Made by a program: the position numbers and the translations under genes | Assembly (NCBI GenBank): GCA_021166815.1 | Contig: JAJPEO010000054.1 | Coordinates: forward strand, 1 to 6,643 | Length of the DNA: 6,643 nucleotides | Direction: 5' to 3' | DNA from: Nocardioides sp. | Lineage (GTDB): Bacteria > Actinomycetota > Actinomycetes > Propionibacteriales > Nocardioidaceae | The notes under the pieces: generated by a model | Told to the model about the DNA's origin: nothing | Seen by the model: only the letters and a program-made list of their open reading frames with translations | Database searches by the model: none | Shown: positions 1 through 5,497 of the stretch, one piece after another | How the letters are laid out: every line of letters begins with the position of its first letter | How positions within the stretch are numbered: position 1 is the stretch's first letter

Positions 1-536
1 AGCAGATCCTCGAGATCGCGGCCGAGCTGTTCGCCGAGCGCGGCTTCCACGGCGTGCCCGTGGCCGACCTCGGCGCCGCCTGCGGCATCACGGGACCGGC
101 GCTCTACAAGCACTTCCCGTCCAAGGACGCCGTGCTCGCCGAGATGCTGGTCTCCATCAGCGAGGAGCTGCTCAGCGAGGGCCGTGCCCGGGCGGCGGCC
201 GCCGCCGACGCGCGCGCCGCGCTGATCGCGCTGGTCGAGTGGCACGTCGAGTTCGCCCTGTCCCACCGGGCCCTCATCGTCGTCCAGGACCGCGACTGGT
301 CCTCGCTGCCGCCGCAGGCGCGCGAACGGGTCCGCTCGCTGCAGCGCGACTACGTCGACGTCTGGGCCCACCAGCTGCGCCGCCTCGACCCCGAGCTGGA
401 GCTGCCCACGGCCCGGGCGACGGCCCACGCCGCCTTCGGCCTGATCAACTCCACGCCCCACAGCGCTCTGCTGCCGGACGACGAGATGCACGCCCTGCTG
501 CGGGCGATGGCACTGCGAGCACTCGAGGTCGACTGA
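1..536 (+). CDS. TetR-family transcriptional regulator, 5' end cut off by window edge
   Basis: This encodes a one-component DNA-binding repressor or activator of the TetR/AcrR family, acting in the cytoplasm. The reading frame is open from base 3, giving 177 residues before the TGA at 534-536. No start codon is visible, and only a short N-terminal stretch (probably 5-20 residues) should be missing. Residues 1-50 of the fragment are a classic TetR helix-turn-helix: a first helix (ILEIAAELFAERGF), then ADLGAACGIT and the recognition helix with the signature ALYKHFPSKDAVL. The rest (about 55-177) is the helical ligand-binding and dimer domain, including WHVEFALSH, VQDRDWSSLP and GLINSTPHSALL. 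This C-terminal style resembles actinobacterial regulators sometimes found beside acyl-CoA carboxylase or branched-chain catabolism genes; that is recollection, and the ligand cannot be read from the sequence. The internal GTG at 54 is not a start because it would remove the first helix. The gene converges on the SWIM gene, so its targets more likely lie to the left of the window. Confidence 0.93.
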   Translation, partial: QILEIAAELFAERGFHGVPVADLGAACGITGPALYKHFPSKDAVLAEMLVSISEELLSEGRARAAAAADARAALIALVEWHVEFALSHRALIVVQDRDWSSLPPQARERVRSLQRDYVDVWAHQLRRLDPELELPTARATAHAAFGLINSTPHSALLPDDEMHALLRAMALRALEVD

Positions 537-552
537 GGCCGGCCGGCGTCCG

Positions 553-1206
553 TCAGTCCGCGACGTCGCCCAGGAGCCGCGCTGCCCGCAGTGCGGCCTC
601 CACCGCGGTGTCGAGGTCGGGGTCCTCCTCGTCGGCCGCCGGTTCGACCGCGGCCTCCTGCCGCACGTGCAGGCGGGCCAGCACCTCCTCGCGCGAGAGG
701 CCCCTCAGGTGGAGGAGCACGAACGGGTCGCCCTGCACCAGCCACGCCACCTGCGTCATCACCGCGAGGGCATGGGGGCACGGGTCGAGCCAGGCCTGGC
801 ACGAGCAGGTCGCCCCCAGCTCCCCGCCGTACGGCAACAGCTCGACGCCCGACTCCTCCAGCGCCTCCACGAAGGCGTGCGGCAGGTCCCCCGACATCAG
901 CGCGGCGATGTGGCCGACCCCGGACGCGACCACCTCCACCAGCATCTGGCCCGAGTCGGCGTCGAGCTCGGGCACCGTGACCGTCACGCTGTGGGCGTCG
1001 TCGCCCTCGGTGACCGCGGCGACGGCCGTGCCGGGCGAGACGGTGATGGCGCCCACCGCGCCGGCGCGGGCCAGCGCCCGCCCCGTCCGCAGGTCGCGCG
1101 GCGAGTAGGCAGCCTCCTCCACGGCACGCAACAGCGCCTTGCTCCACCACGTCGTGCGACCCGTGCCGCGGCGCGGTGGGAGGCGTGGGTGGGTGAGCGT
1201 GCTCAT
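553..1206 (-). CDS. SWIM zinc-finger protein, partner of the SNF2 ATPase
   Basis: This 217-residue protein has no catalytic motif that I recognise. Its diagnostic element is a SWIM zinc-binding motif, CxCx6CxH, made of Cys134, Cys136, Cys143 and His145 (CSCQAWLDPCPH), in a segment followed by a hydrophobic helix (ALAVMTQVAWLV). The SWIM domain is named for SWI2/SNF2 and MuDR proteins, and is known in bacteria either fused to or encoded beside SNF2 ATPases; a role in DNA or protein binding is assumed. The N-terminus is basic (HPRLPPRRGTGR) and includes TTWWSKALLRAVE, while the C-terminal tail is acidic (ADEEDPDLD, about 191-199). The ATG at 1206-1204 overlaps the TGA of the upstream SNF2 gene by 4 bp. 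A GGAG ribosome-binding site (1218-1215) lies 8 nt before the start, inside the last SNF2 codons, so translation is probably coupled. The two proteins likely form a complex or act in one process. Family assignment is secure; biological role is not. Confidence 0.93.
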   Translation of the reverse strand: MSTLTHPRLPPRRGTGRTTWWSKALLRAVEEAAYSPRDLRTGRALARAGAVGAITVSPGTAVAAVTEGDDAHSVTVTVPELDADSGQMLVEVVASGVGHIAALMSGDLPHAFVEALEESGVELLPYGGELGATCSCQAWLDPCPHALAVMTQVAWLVQGDPFVLLHLRGLSREEVLARLHVRQEAAVEPAADEEDPDLDTAVEAALRAARLLGDVAD

Positions 1207-3938
1207 CGCCGCAGCTCCACGAGGTCGCGCAGCTCGGAGTTGGAGAGCTCGGTCAACGCGGCCTCACCCCGCGACAGCACCGAGTCGGCCAGCGCCCGCT
1301 TGCGCGCCAGGAGCTCGGCCACCTTCTCCTCGACCGTGCCCTGGGTGACGAAGCGGTGCACCTGCACCGCGCGGGTCTGCCCGATTCGGTAGGCCCGGTC
1401 GGTGGCCTGCTCCTCCACGGCGGGGTTCCACCAGCGGTCGACGTGGATGACGTGGTCGGCGCGGGTGAGGTTGAGCCCGGTCCCACCCGCCCTCAGCGAG
1501 AGCAGGAACACCGGCACCTCGCCGGACTGGAAGCGCGCGACCATCGCCTCGCGCTCGCGCACGGGCGTGCCGCCGTGGAGGAACTGGTGCGGCACCCCCG
1601 TGGCCGCCAGGTGGCGCTCGAGGAGGTTGGCCATGGCGACGTACTGGGTGAAGACCAGCACCGCGCCGTCCTCGGCCAGGACCGTGCCGAGGATCTCGTC
1701 GAGGAGGTCGACCTTCTCCGAGCGCCCCGGGACGCGACCGCCCGCCTGCTTGAGGAAGTGGGCCGGGTGGTTGCAGATCTGCTTGAGCCCGGTGAGCATC
1801 GCGAGGACCAGCCCGCGGCGAGCCTCCTCGTCGGCCTCCTCGATGCGCCGCATGCAGTCGCGGACGTAGGTCTCGTAGAGCACGACCTGCTCGCGGGTGA
1901 GCGAGAGCAGGTGGTCGGTCTCGGTCTTCGGCGGCAGCTCCGGGGCGATGCCCGGGTCGCTCTTGCGACGGCGCAGCAGGAACGGCCGGATCAGCTGGGA
2001 GAACTGACGCGTCTTCTCCGGGTCGACGCCCGCCTCGATCGGCGCCGCCCACGCCTTGCGGAACGCCCCGCGGCTGCCGAGCAGGCCCGGCACCGCCCAG
2101 TCGAGGATCGACCACAGCTCGGTGAGGTCGTTCTCCACGGGCGTGCCGGTCAGGGCGACGCGGGCCGTGCCCGGGATCGTGCGCAGCGCGCGGGCGGCGG
2201 CGGAGCGTGAGTTCTTGACGTGCTGCGCCTCGTCGGCGACGACCAGGCCCCACGGCACCTCGGCGAGGAGGGCGGCGTCGTTGCGCATCGTGCCGTACGT
2301 CGTCAGCACGAAGCCGCCGCCGACGTCGCCGAGGTCGCGCGCCGAGCCGTGGTGACGACGCACGGGCACGCCCGGCGCGAAGCGGCGGATCTCGGCCTCC
2401 CAGTTGCCGAGGAGGGAGGTCGGGCAGACCACGAGCGTGGGCCCGGCCCCCGCTCCCGAGGCGGCCCCCGAGGTGGCGCGGTGCAGGTGCAGGGCGATGA
2501 CGGTGATCGTCTTGCCCAGCCCCATGTCGTCGGCGAGCACCGCGCCGAGGCCCATCCCGGTGAGCTCGGCCAGCCAGGTCAGGCCCTGGCGCTGGTAGTC
2601 GCGCAGCGTGGCCTGCAGGGCGGCCGGGACCGGCACGGGCTCACCGGTCGCGGCGTTGAGCAGCCGCTCGCGCACCGGCAGCAGCGTGGCTCCGACGACG
2701 GCGTCGAAGTCGAGGTCCTCGACCTCGACGACCTCGGTGAGCGTCGCCGCGATCGCCTGGACCGGGGTGACGGTGCGGACCAGCCGCTTGCGGGCCCGCT
2801 TGAGGACCTGGGAGTCGACGGCGACCCAGTTGTCGCGGAGCTTGATGATCGGGCTGGTGGCGCCGGCCAGCTCGTCCATCTCCTCGGGCGTGAGCGGGTC
2901 GCCGTGCAGCGCGAGCTGCCACTGGAACCCGAAGAGCGTCTCGGCCCCGAACAGGCCGTCCTGCAGCGGCTCCTCGCGACGGGTGCGCGAGCGGGCCTCG
3001 AGGGAGACCCGTGAGGTGACCTGGCGGTCGAGGTAGCGCGGCCACAGGACGTGGTGGCCGGCCTCCTGCAGCGCCGTCGCCCCGCCGTCGAGCAGCGAGA
3101 GGATCTCGTCGGAGTCGAGGGTGATCTGGTCGGGCACGCGCAGGTCGAGGAAGCGCTCGAGCACGGGCCAGGCGTCGGCCGCGGCCCTCAGCTGGAGGGA
3201 CGCGTGGGTGCGGGCGCGGTCACCGAAGCCGTGGCTGGCGTCGTCGCCGGCCTCCGCCCACAGCAGCGCCGCGTCGGCGACGTGGGCGTCGTTGTCGGCG
3301 GCATGGACCTGCAGCACGACGCGTACCGACCCCGCGACCAGCTCCTCCTCGTCGGCCTCCACGCGGAAGCCGAGGGTGACCAGGTGGGGGCGGTCGCCGC
3401 GTCCGCGCGCCCGCATCCGCGCGATCCGCTCCTGCAGCCGGTCGGCGAACTCGTCCGGCTCCACCGCCCGCAGGTGGCGGGCCCGGCCGGGCCGAGGAGG
3501 CTCCGGCGGCTGGATCGCCCGCCGCCCCGGGGCCGTCCGCGGCATCGTGTCGACGATCGCGTCGAGCAGGGACCGTACGACGTGCTCGGCGCTGGCCTCG
3601 TCGAACCCCTCCTGGGCCCGCGCCCGGGCCAGGTCGCGGATGCGCTGCTCGTCCTTGGCCTCCAGGCCCGCGACCTGCCAGTGCGAGCCGTCGGCGCTGG
3701 GCGCGAAACGGCCGGCCGCGATGAGCTGGAGCGCCAGCAGGGCCGTACCGGCCATGAGGGCCACCGAGGGGTGCAGGTCGTGCTGGTCGCGCACCCGGCC
3801 CAGCACCGGCAGGGCACCCCGCACGGGCAGGGTGATCGTGCGCCCCCGGGAGCCACTGGCACTGAACTCGATCGAGCTGTCGCGCGGCGGGTCGGCCACC
3901 AGGAGCCTGGCGGGACCTGTCACCGGGACAAAGCTCAT
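1203..3938 (-). CDS. SNF2/RapA-type DEAD/DEAH-box ATPase (helicase-like translocase)
   Basis: This 911-residue superfamily 2 ATPase is of the SNF2 type, an enzyme that uses ATP to translocate on duplex DNA and displace or remodel bound proteins. Residues 1-260 are poorly conserved. About 275-400 match the bacterial SNF2-associated domain (FQWQLALHGDPLTPEEMDEL, then IIKLRDNWVAVD). The ATPase core follows: a Q-like element (LRDYQRQGLTWL, about 445-456), Walker A DDMGLGKT (470-477), motif Ia VVCPTSLLGNW, Walker B DEAQ (569-572), motif III LTGTP (596-600), motif IV VLVFTQY, motif V SLRAGGTGLNLT (814-825) and motif VI QATDRAYRIGQ (844-854) with its arginine finger. All are intact, so the enzyme should be active. 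I prefer the ATG at 3938 because AGGTGG lies 5 nt upstream; the GTG at 3947 overlaps that site and would add only three residues. The gene heads an operon with the SWIM gene. M. tuberculosis HelZ (Rv2101), with a SWIM-type neighbour, appears to be the corresponding protein, from memory. A damage-type promoter precedes it. Confidence 0.95.
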   Translation of the reverse strand: MSFVPVTGPARLLVADPPRDSSIEFSASGSRGRTITLPVRGALPVLGRVRDQHDLHPSVALMAGTALLALQLIAAGRFAPSADGSHWQVAGLEAKDEQRIRDLARARAQEGFDEASAEHVVRSLLDAIVDTMPRTAPGRRAIQPPEPPRPGRARHLRAVEPDEFADRLQERIARMRARGRGDRPHLVTLGFRVEADEEELVAGSVRVVLQVHAADNDAHVADAALLWAEAGDDASHGFGDRARTHASLQLRAAADAWPVLERFLDLRVPDQITLDSDEILSLLDGGATALQEAGHHVLWPRYLDRQVTSRVSLEARSRTRREEPLQDGLFGAETLFGFQWQLALHGDPLTPEEMDELAGATSPIIKLRDNWVAVDSQVLKRARKRLVRTVTPVQAIAATLTEVVEVEDLDFDAVVGATLLPVRERLLNAATGEPVPVPAALQATLRDYQRQGLTWLAELTGMGLGAVLADDMGLGKTITVIALHLHRATSGAASGAGAGPTLVVCPTSLLGNWEAEIRRFAPGVPVRRHHGSARDLGDVGGGFVLTTYGTMRNDAALLAEVPWGLVVADEAQHVKNSRSAAARALRTIPGTARVALTGTPVENDLTELWSILDWAVPGLLGSRGAFRKAWAAPIEAGVDPEKTRQFSQLIRPFLLRRRKSDPGIAPELPPKTETDHLLSLTREQVVLYETYVRDCMRRIEEADEEARRGLVLAMLTGLKQICNHPAHFLKQAGGRVPGRSEKVDLLDEILGTVLAEDGAVLVFTQYVAMANLLERHLAATGVPHQFLHGGTPVREREAMVARFQSGEVPVFLLSLRAGGTGLNLTRADHVIHVDRWWNPAVEEQATDRAYRIGQTRAVQVHRFVTQGTVEEKVAELLARKRALADSVLSRGEAALTELSNSELRDLVELRR

Positions 3939-3943
3939 GCACG

Positions 3944-3952
3944 CCACCTCTC
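3944..3952 (-). promoter_or_regulatory. Ribosome-binding site deciding the SNF2 start
   Basis: Read on the minus strand this is GAGAGGTGG. The AGGTGG part (3949-3944) lies 5 nt before the ATG at 3938, and GAGAGG (3952-3947) lies 8 nt before it. The alternative GTG at 3947-3945 lies within this purine-rich element and so has no usable Shine-Dalgarno sequence of its own. The ATG is therefore the better start. Confidence 0.7.
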
Positions 3953-4000
3953 ACCGGACACAGTAGGCGGGCGCGGAGCCGACCGCCCTGCCCACGGGCG

Positions 4001-4023
4001 AATGTAACGACGGGCACCGACGC
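4001..4023 (-). promoter_or_regulatory. PafBC/RecA-NDp-like DNA-damage promoter of the SNF2-SWIM operon
   Basis: On the minus strand the sequence reads GCGTCGGTG (4023-4015), then exactly 8 nt (4014-4007), then TACATT (4006-4001). The RecA-independent damage-inducible promoter of mycobacteria, recognised with the activator PafBC, has the consensus tTGTCRGTG-N8-TAnnnT. Here 7 of 9 positions of the first block match, including the whole GTCRGTG core, the spacing is exact, and the -10 block fits. Transcription would begin near 3994, leaving a leader of about 55 nt before the SNF2 ATG. A small inverted repeat, CGGGC-N6-GCCCG (4011-4026), overlaps the element and may be chance in this GC-rich DNA. 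The match was made by eye and has no experimental support. Confidence 0.6.
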
Positions 4024-4041
4024 CCGATTCCCCAGCGTCAT

Positions 4042-4059
4042 CAGGGTCGAACGACTCTG
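4042..4059. promoter_or_regulatory. 18-bp near-perfect palindrome in the divergent intergenic region
   Basis: The sequence is CAGGGTCG-AA-CGACTCTG. The arms are complementary at 7 of 8 positions, the exception being G4045 against T4056. It lies upstream of the predicted SNF2 promoter (about 50-65 bp from the expected transcription start) and about 90 bp before the start of the secreted-protein gene. It could be an operator for a dimeric regulator acting on either gene. It contains TCGAAC, as in actinobacterial LexA boxes, but lacks the opposing GTTC half, so I do not call it a LexA site. The regulator is unknown. Confidence 0.4.
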
Positions 4060-4098
4060 GCGTGCCCCGGCCTCGCCGGCGCACGGTGGAGGGTGCGG

Positions 4099-4112
4099 GA
4101 TGAGTGCTCATC
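4099..4112. promoter_or_regulatory. Palindrome GATGAG-TG-CTCATC upstream of the secreted-protein gene
   Basis: Two perfect 6-bp arms flank a 2-bp centre, and the element ends 34 bp before the ATG at 4147. Its position suits an operator near the promoter or in the 5' leader of the secreted-protein gene. No TA dinucleotide occurs between 4007 and 4146, so a normal TAnnnT -10 box is absent there on the plus strand. Either another sigma factor is used or the promoter is atypical. A chance palindrome of this size is possible. Confidence 0.35.
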
Positions 4113-4132
4113 GATCTCGGACGCGCGCACTC

Positions 4133-4140
4133 GAGGTGGA
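4133..4140 (+). promoter_or_regulatory. Ribosome-binding site of the secreted-protein gene
   Basis: GAGGTGGA ends 6 nt before the ATG at 4147. This spacing supports that start over the in-frame GTG at 4093, which would put 18 charged or polar residues ahead of the signal peptide and place the palindrome at 4099-4112 inside the coding region. Confidence 0.7.
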
Positions 4141-4146
4141 ACTGAG

Positions 4147-5430
4147 ATGGACATGCACCGTGCCTCGACGCGGCTCCTGGTCGCCGGGCTGATCGCCCTG
4201 CCGGCCGGTGTCGGCGCCACCCTCCCCCAGTCGTTCGCGGCATCGCCGACGTCCGCGTCCGCCGCGCTGGCGGACCCCTCGCCCGAGATCGGCGAGTGGC
4301 CGCTCTGCGGCACGGCTCCGGACACCGACGGCCGCTACTGCATCGCCTCGATGAAGCGCAACGGGACGGTCATCGTCCACCCGGCCGCCGGCGACTACTA
4401 CCTGCCGTCCATCGACATGATCGGCGCCGGCGTCATCCGCTTCGGCGTCACGCACTACCGCGACGGCCAGATGGTCACCCGAGACAACGGGGCCGGCGGG
4501 CTGATGGCCGATGCCGAGCTCATCCCCACCGACGTCTTCGAGATCGTCGTCAACTCAGGCGCGATCGTGCCCCGGGAGTTCTACGGCAACGCCCAGGACG
4601 TGACGTTCACCCGCGCGGGCAACGCCGCGCGCGGCCACACGTTCACGCTGCGGATGCGACCCGCCCCCTTCGCCTGGCTCAAGGTCGAGGACGGCCAGCC
4701 GTACCCGTGCACCATCGACGGCTGCGGCGGCGACACCGCGGTCGCCGACCCGTTCTGGACCTATGACGGGTTCATCACCGGCTACGTCAGCGAGCTGGCG
4801 CACCTCGGCGCGGACCAGCAGCGGGCGATGACCGGCCTCGTCCACGCCTACAACGCGCAGGCCGAAAACCTCTACTACGACCCCATGACCAACGCGCTGG
4901 TCGTCCAGCTCGGCAACGCCCACTTCAAGGAGCCCGGCGTCGTGGCGACGGGGTCGTACCAGGCGTTCCTGCCCTACGCGATGCTCACCGAGATGATGGG
5001 CGTCCCGGAGCCGAAGACCCTCACCGGCGGCTCCATGATCGTGACCCGCGTCGGAGCACCGGCCGTGCCCTTCACGCTGACCCACCACGACCAGGGCGTC
5101 GACATCCGCATCCCCGGCATCACCTACTCGACGCCGACCTACCGCATCAAGGCCCGGCGTACGGCTCCCGGACGACCGTTGCTGCGACGCGTGGCGCGCG
5201 TCGCTCGGACCGTCGTGAAGCTGCGGTTCACGCCTCCCGTCGCCGACGGCGGGGCGCCGGTCACGGCGTACCGCGCACGGTGCCGCCGGGGCACCCGCCC
5301 CTGGGTACGCGCGTCCGGCGCGGCCTCGCCCATCCGCGTGCGGGGCGTGAGCCGTCGCGCCGTGACGTGCCAGGTACGGGCGGTCAACCGCGTGGGCGTG
5401 GGCCCGTGGTCGGTGTCCCGGCGTGGATGA
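4147..5430 (+). CDS. Secreted protein of unknown function with C-terminal arginine-rich fibronectin type III domain
   Basis: This 427-residue protein is predicted to be exported. Residues 1-31 form a Sec-type signal peptide: a short basic start (MDMHRASTR), a hydrophobic core (LLVAGLIALPAGVGATL) and a likely cleavage after SFA at about 31. The main body (about 45-335) is a domain I do not recognise. It has four cysteines (54, 65, 188, 193) that could form two disulfides, and a YDGFITGYVSELAHLGADQ stretch followed by NLYYDPMTNALVVQLGNAHF. I see no catalytic signature and no sortase, lipobox or C-terminal membrane anchor. Residues 340-425 are a fibronectin type III module, recognisable from KLRFTPPVADGGAPVTAYRA, the SPIRVRGVS strand and VTCQVRAVNRVGVGPWS; Cys379 and Cys408 probably pair. 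This tail is extremely basic, with 22 arginines and one lysine against a single aspartate from residue 337 on, so it may bind nucleic acid, teichoic or teichuronic acids, or other anionic polymers. The gene appears to be transcribed alone. The start is set by the GAGGTGGA site 6 nt upstream. Confidence 0.88.
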   Translation: MDMHRASTRLLVAGLIALPAGVGATLPQSFAASPTSASAALADPSPEIGEWPLCGTAPDTDGRYCIASMKRNGTVIVHPAAGDYYLPSIDMIGAGVIRFGVTHYRDGQMVTRDNGAGGLMADAELIPTDVFEIVVNSGAIVPREFYGNAQDVTFTRAGNAARGHTFTLRMRPAPFAWLKVEDGQPYPCTIDGCGGDTAVADPFWTYDGFITGYVSELAHLGADQQRAMTGLVHAYNAQAENLYYDPMTNALVVQLGNAHFKEPGVVATGSYQAFLPYAMLTEMMGVPEPKTLTGGSMIVTRVGAPAVPFTLTHHDQGVDIRIPGITYSTPTYRIKARRTAPGRPLLRRVARVARTVVKLRFTPPVADGGAPVTAYRARCRRGTRPWVRASGAASPIRVRGVSRRAVTCQVRAVNRVGVGPWSVSRRG

Positions 5431-5441
5431 CGGAAGTGATC

Positions 5442-5471
5442 CAGCCCACCGCGAAACTGATTGGGTGGTTG
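5442..5471 (+). terminator. Candidate stem-loop terminator after the secreted-protein gene
   Basis: CAGCCCACC (5442-5450) pairs with GGGTGGTTG (5463-5471) to give a 9-bp stem with one G-U pair and a 12-nt loop. It begins 11 nt after the stop codon at 5428-5430. No U-tract follows, which is common among actinobacterial terminators but weakens the call. Its right arm is shared with the inverted repeat at 5466-5484, so only one of the two structures can form in RNA. Confidence 0.4.
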
Positions 5472-5484
5472 AGGTGTGCAACCA
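5466..5484. promoter_or_regulatory. Operator-like inverted repeat TGGTTG-N7-CAACCA ahead of the MFS exporter
   Basis: Two perfect 6-bp arms are separated by AGGTGTG. The repeat sits immediately upstream of, and abuts, the possible -10 box at 5486-5491, where a dimeric repressor of the TetR or MarR type would block RNA polymerase. Exporters of this family are often controlled this way by a neighbouring regulator. None is visible beside the gene, so it would lie to the right of the window or elsewhere. Confidence 0.4.
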
Positions 5485-5485
5485 A

Positions 5486-5491
5486 TAGCCT
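5486..5491 (+). promoter_or_regulatory. Possible -10 box for a leaderless MFS transcript
   Basis: TAGCCT fits TAnnnT and ends 6 nt before the GTG at 5498, the spacing at which transcription would begin on the start codon itself. No Shine-Dalgarno sequence lies within 15 nt of that GTG, which agrees with a leaderless message, a common type in actinobacteria. No good -35 hexamer is present; TTGGGT at 5461-5466 matches only the TTG and at a long 19-nt spacing. Confidence 0.35.
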
Positions 5492-5497
5492 CGTGCG

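Noticed and set aside
537..552. GGCCGGCCGG between the convergent genes as a terminator
   Set aside because: It is a short self-complementary GC run with no loop and no U-tract; 16 bp leaves no room for a normal stem-loop.
239..1108. Long plus-strand frame over the TetR 3' end and the SWIM gene
   Set aside because: It overlaps two well-supported genes in another frame, translates to low-complexity Arg/Pro/Ala/Ser-rich sequence, and has no domain. It is a by-product of GC-rich third codon positions.
2223..2234. DEAQ instead of DEAH in Walker B of the SNF2 ATPase as a possible defect
   Set aside because: DEAQ is common in bacterial SNF2-type enzymes, and the catalytic Asp and Glu are present.
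3051..4007. Plus-strand frame opposite the SNF2 N-terminal region
   Set aside because: It is antisense to the SNF2 gene and continues into its promoter region. The composition is that of a shadow frame and no ribosome-binding site or domain is seen.
4048..4059. LexA (SOS) box near TCGAAC
   Set aside because: Only the left half-site is present; the opposing GTTC half of the GAAC-N4-GTTC consensus is missing.
4093..4146. Upstream GTG start for the secreted protein
   Set aside because: It would put 18 polar residues before the signal peptide and ignore the well-spaced GAGGTGGA site before the ATG at 4147.
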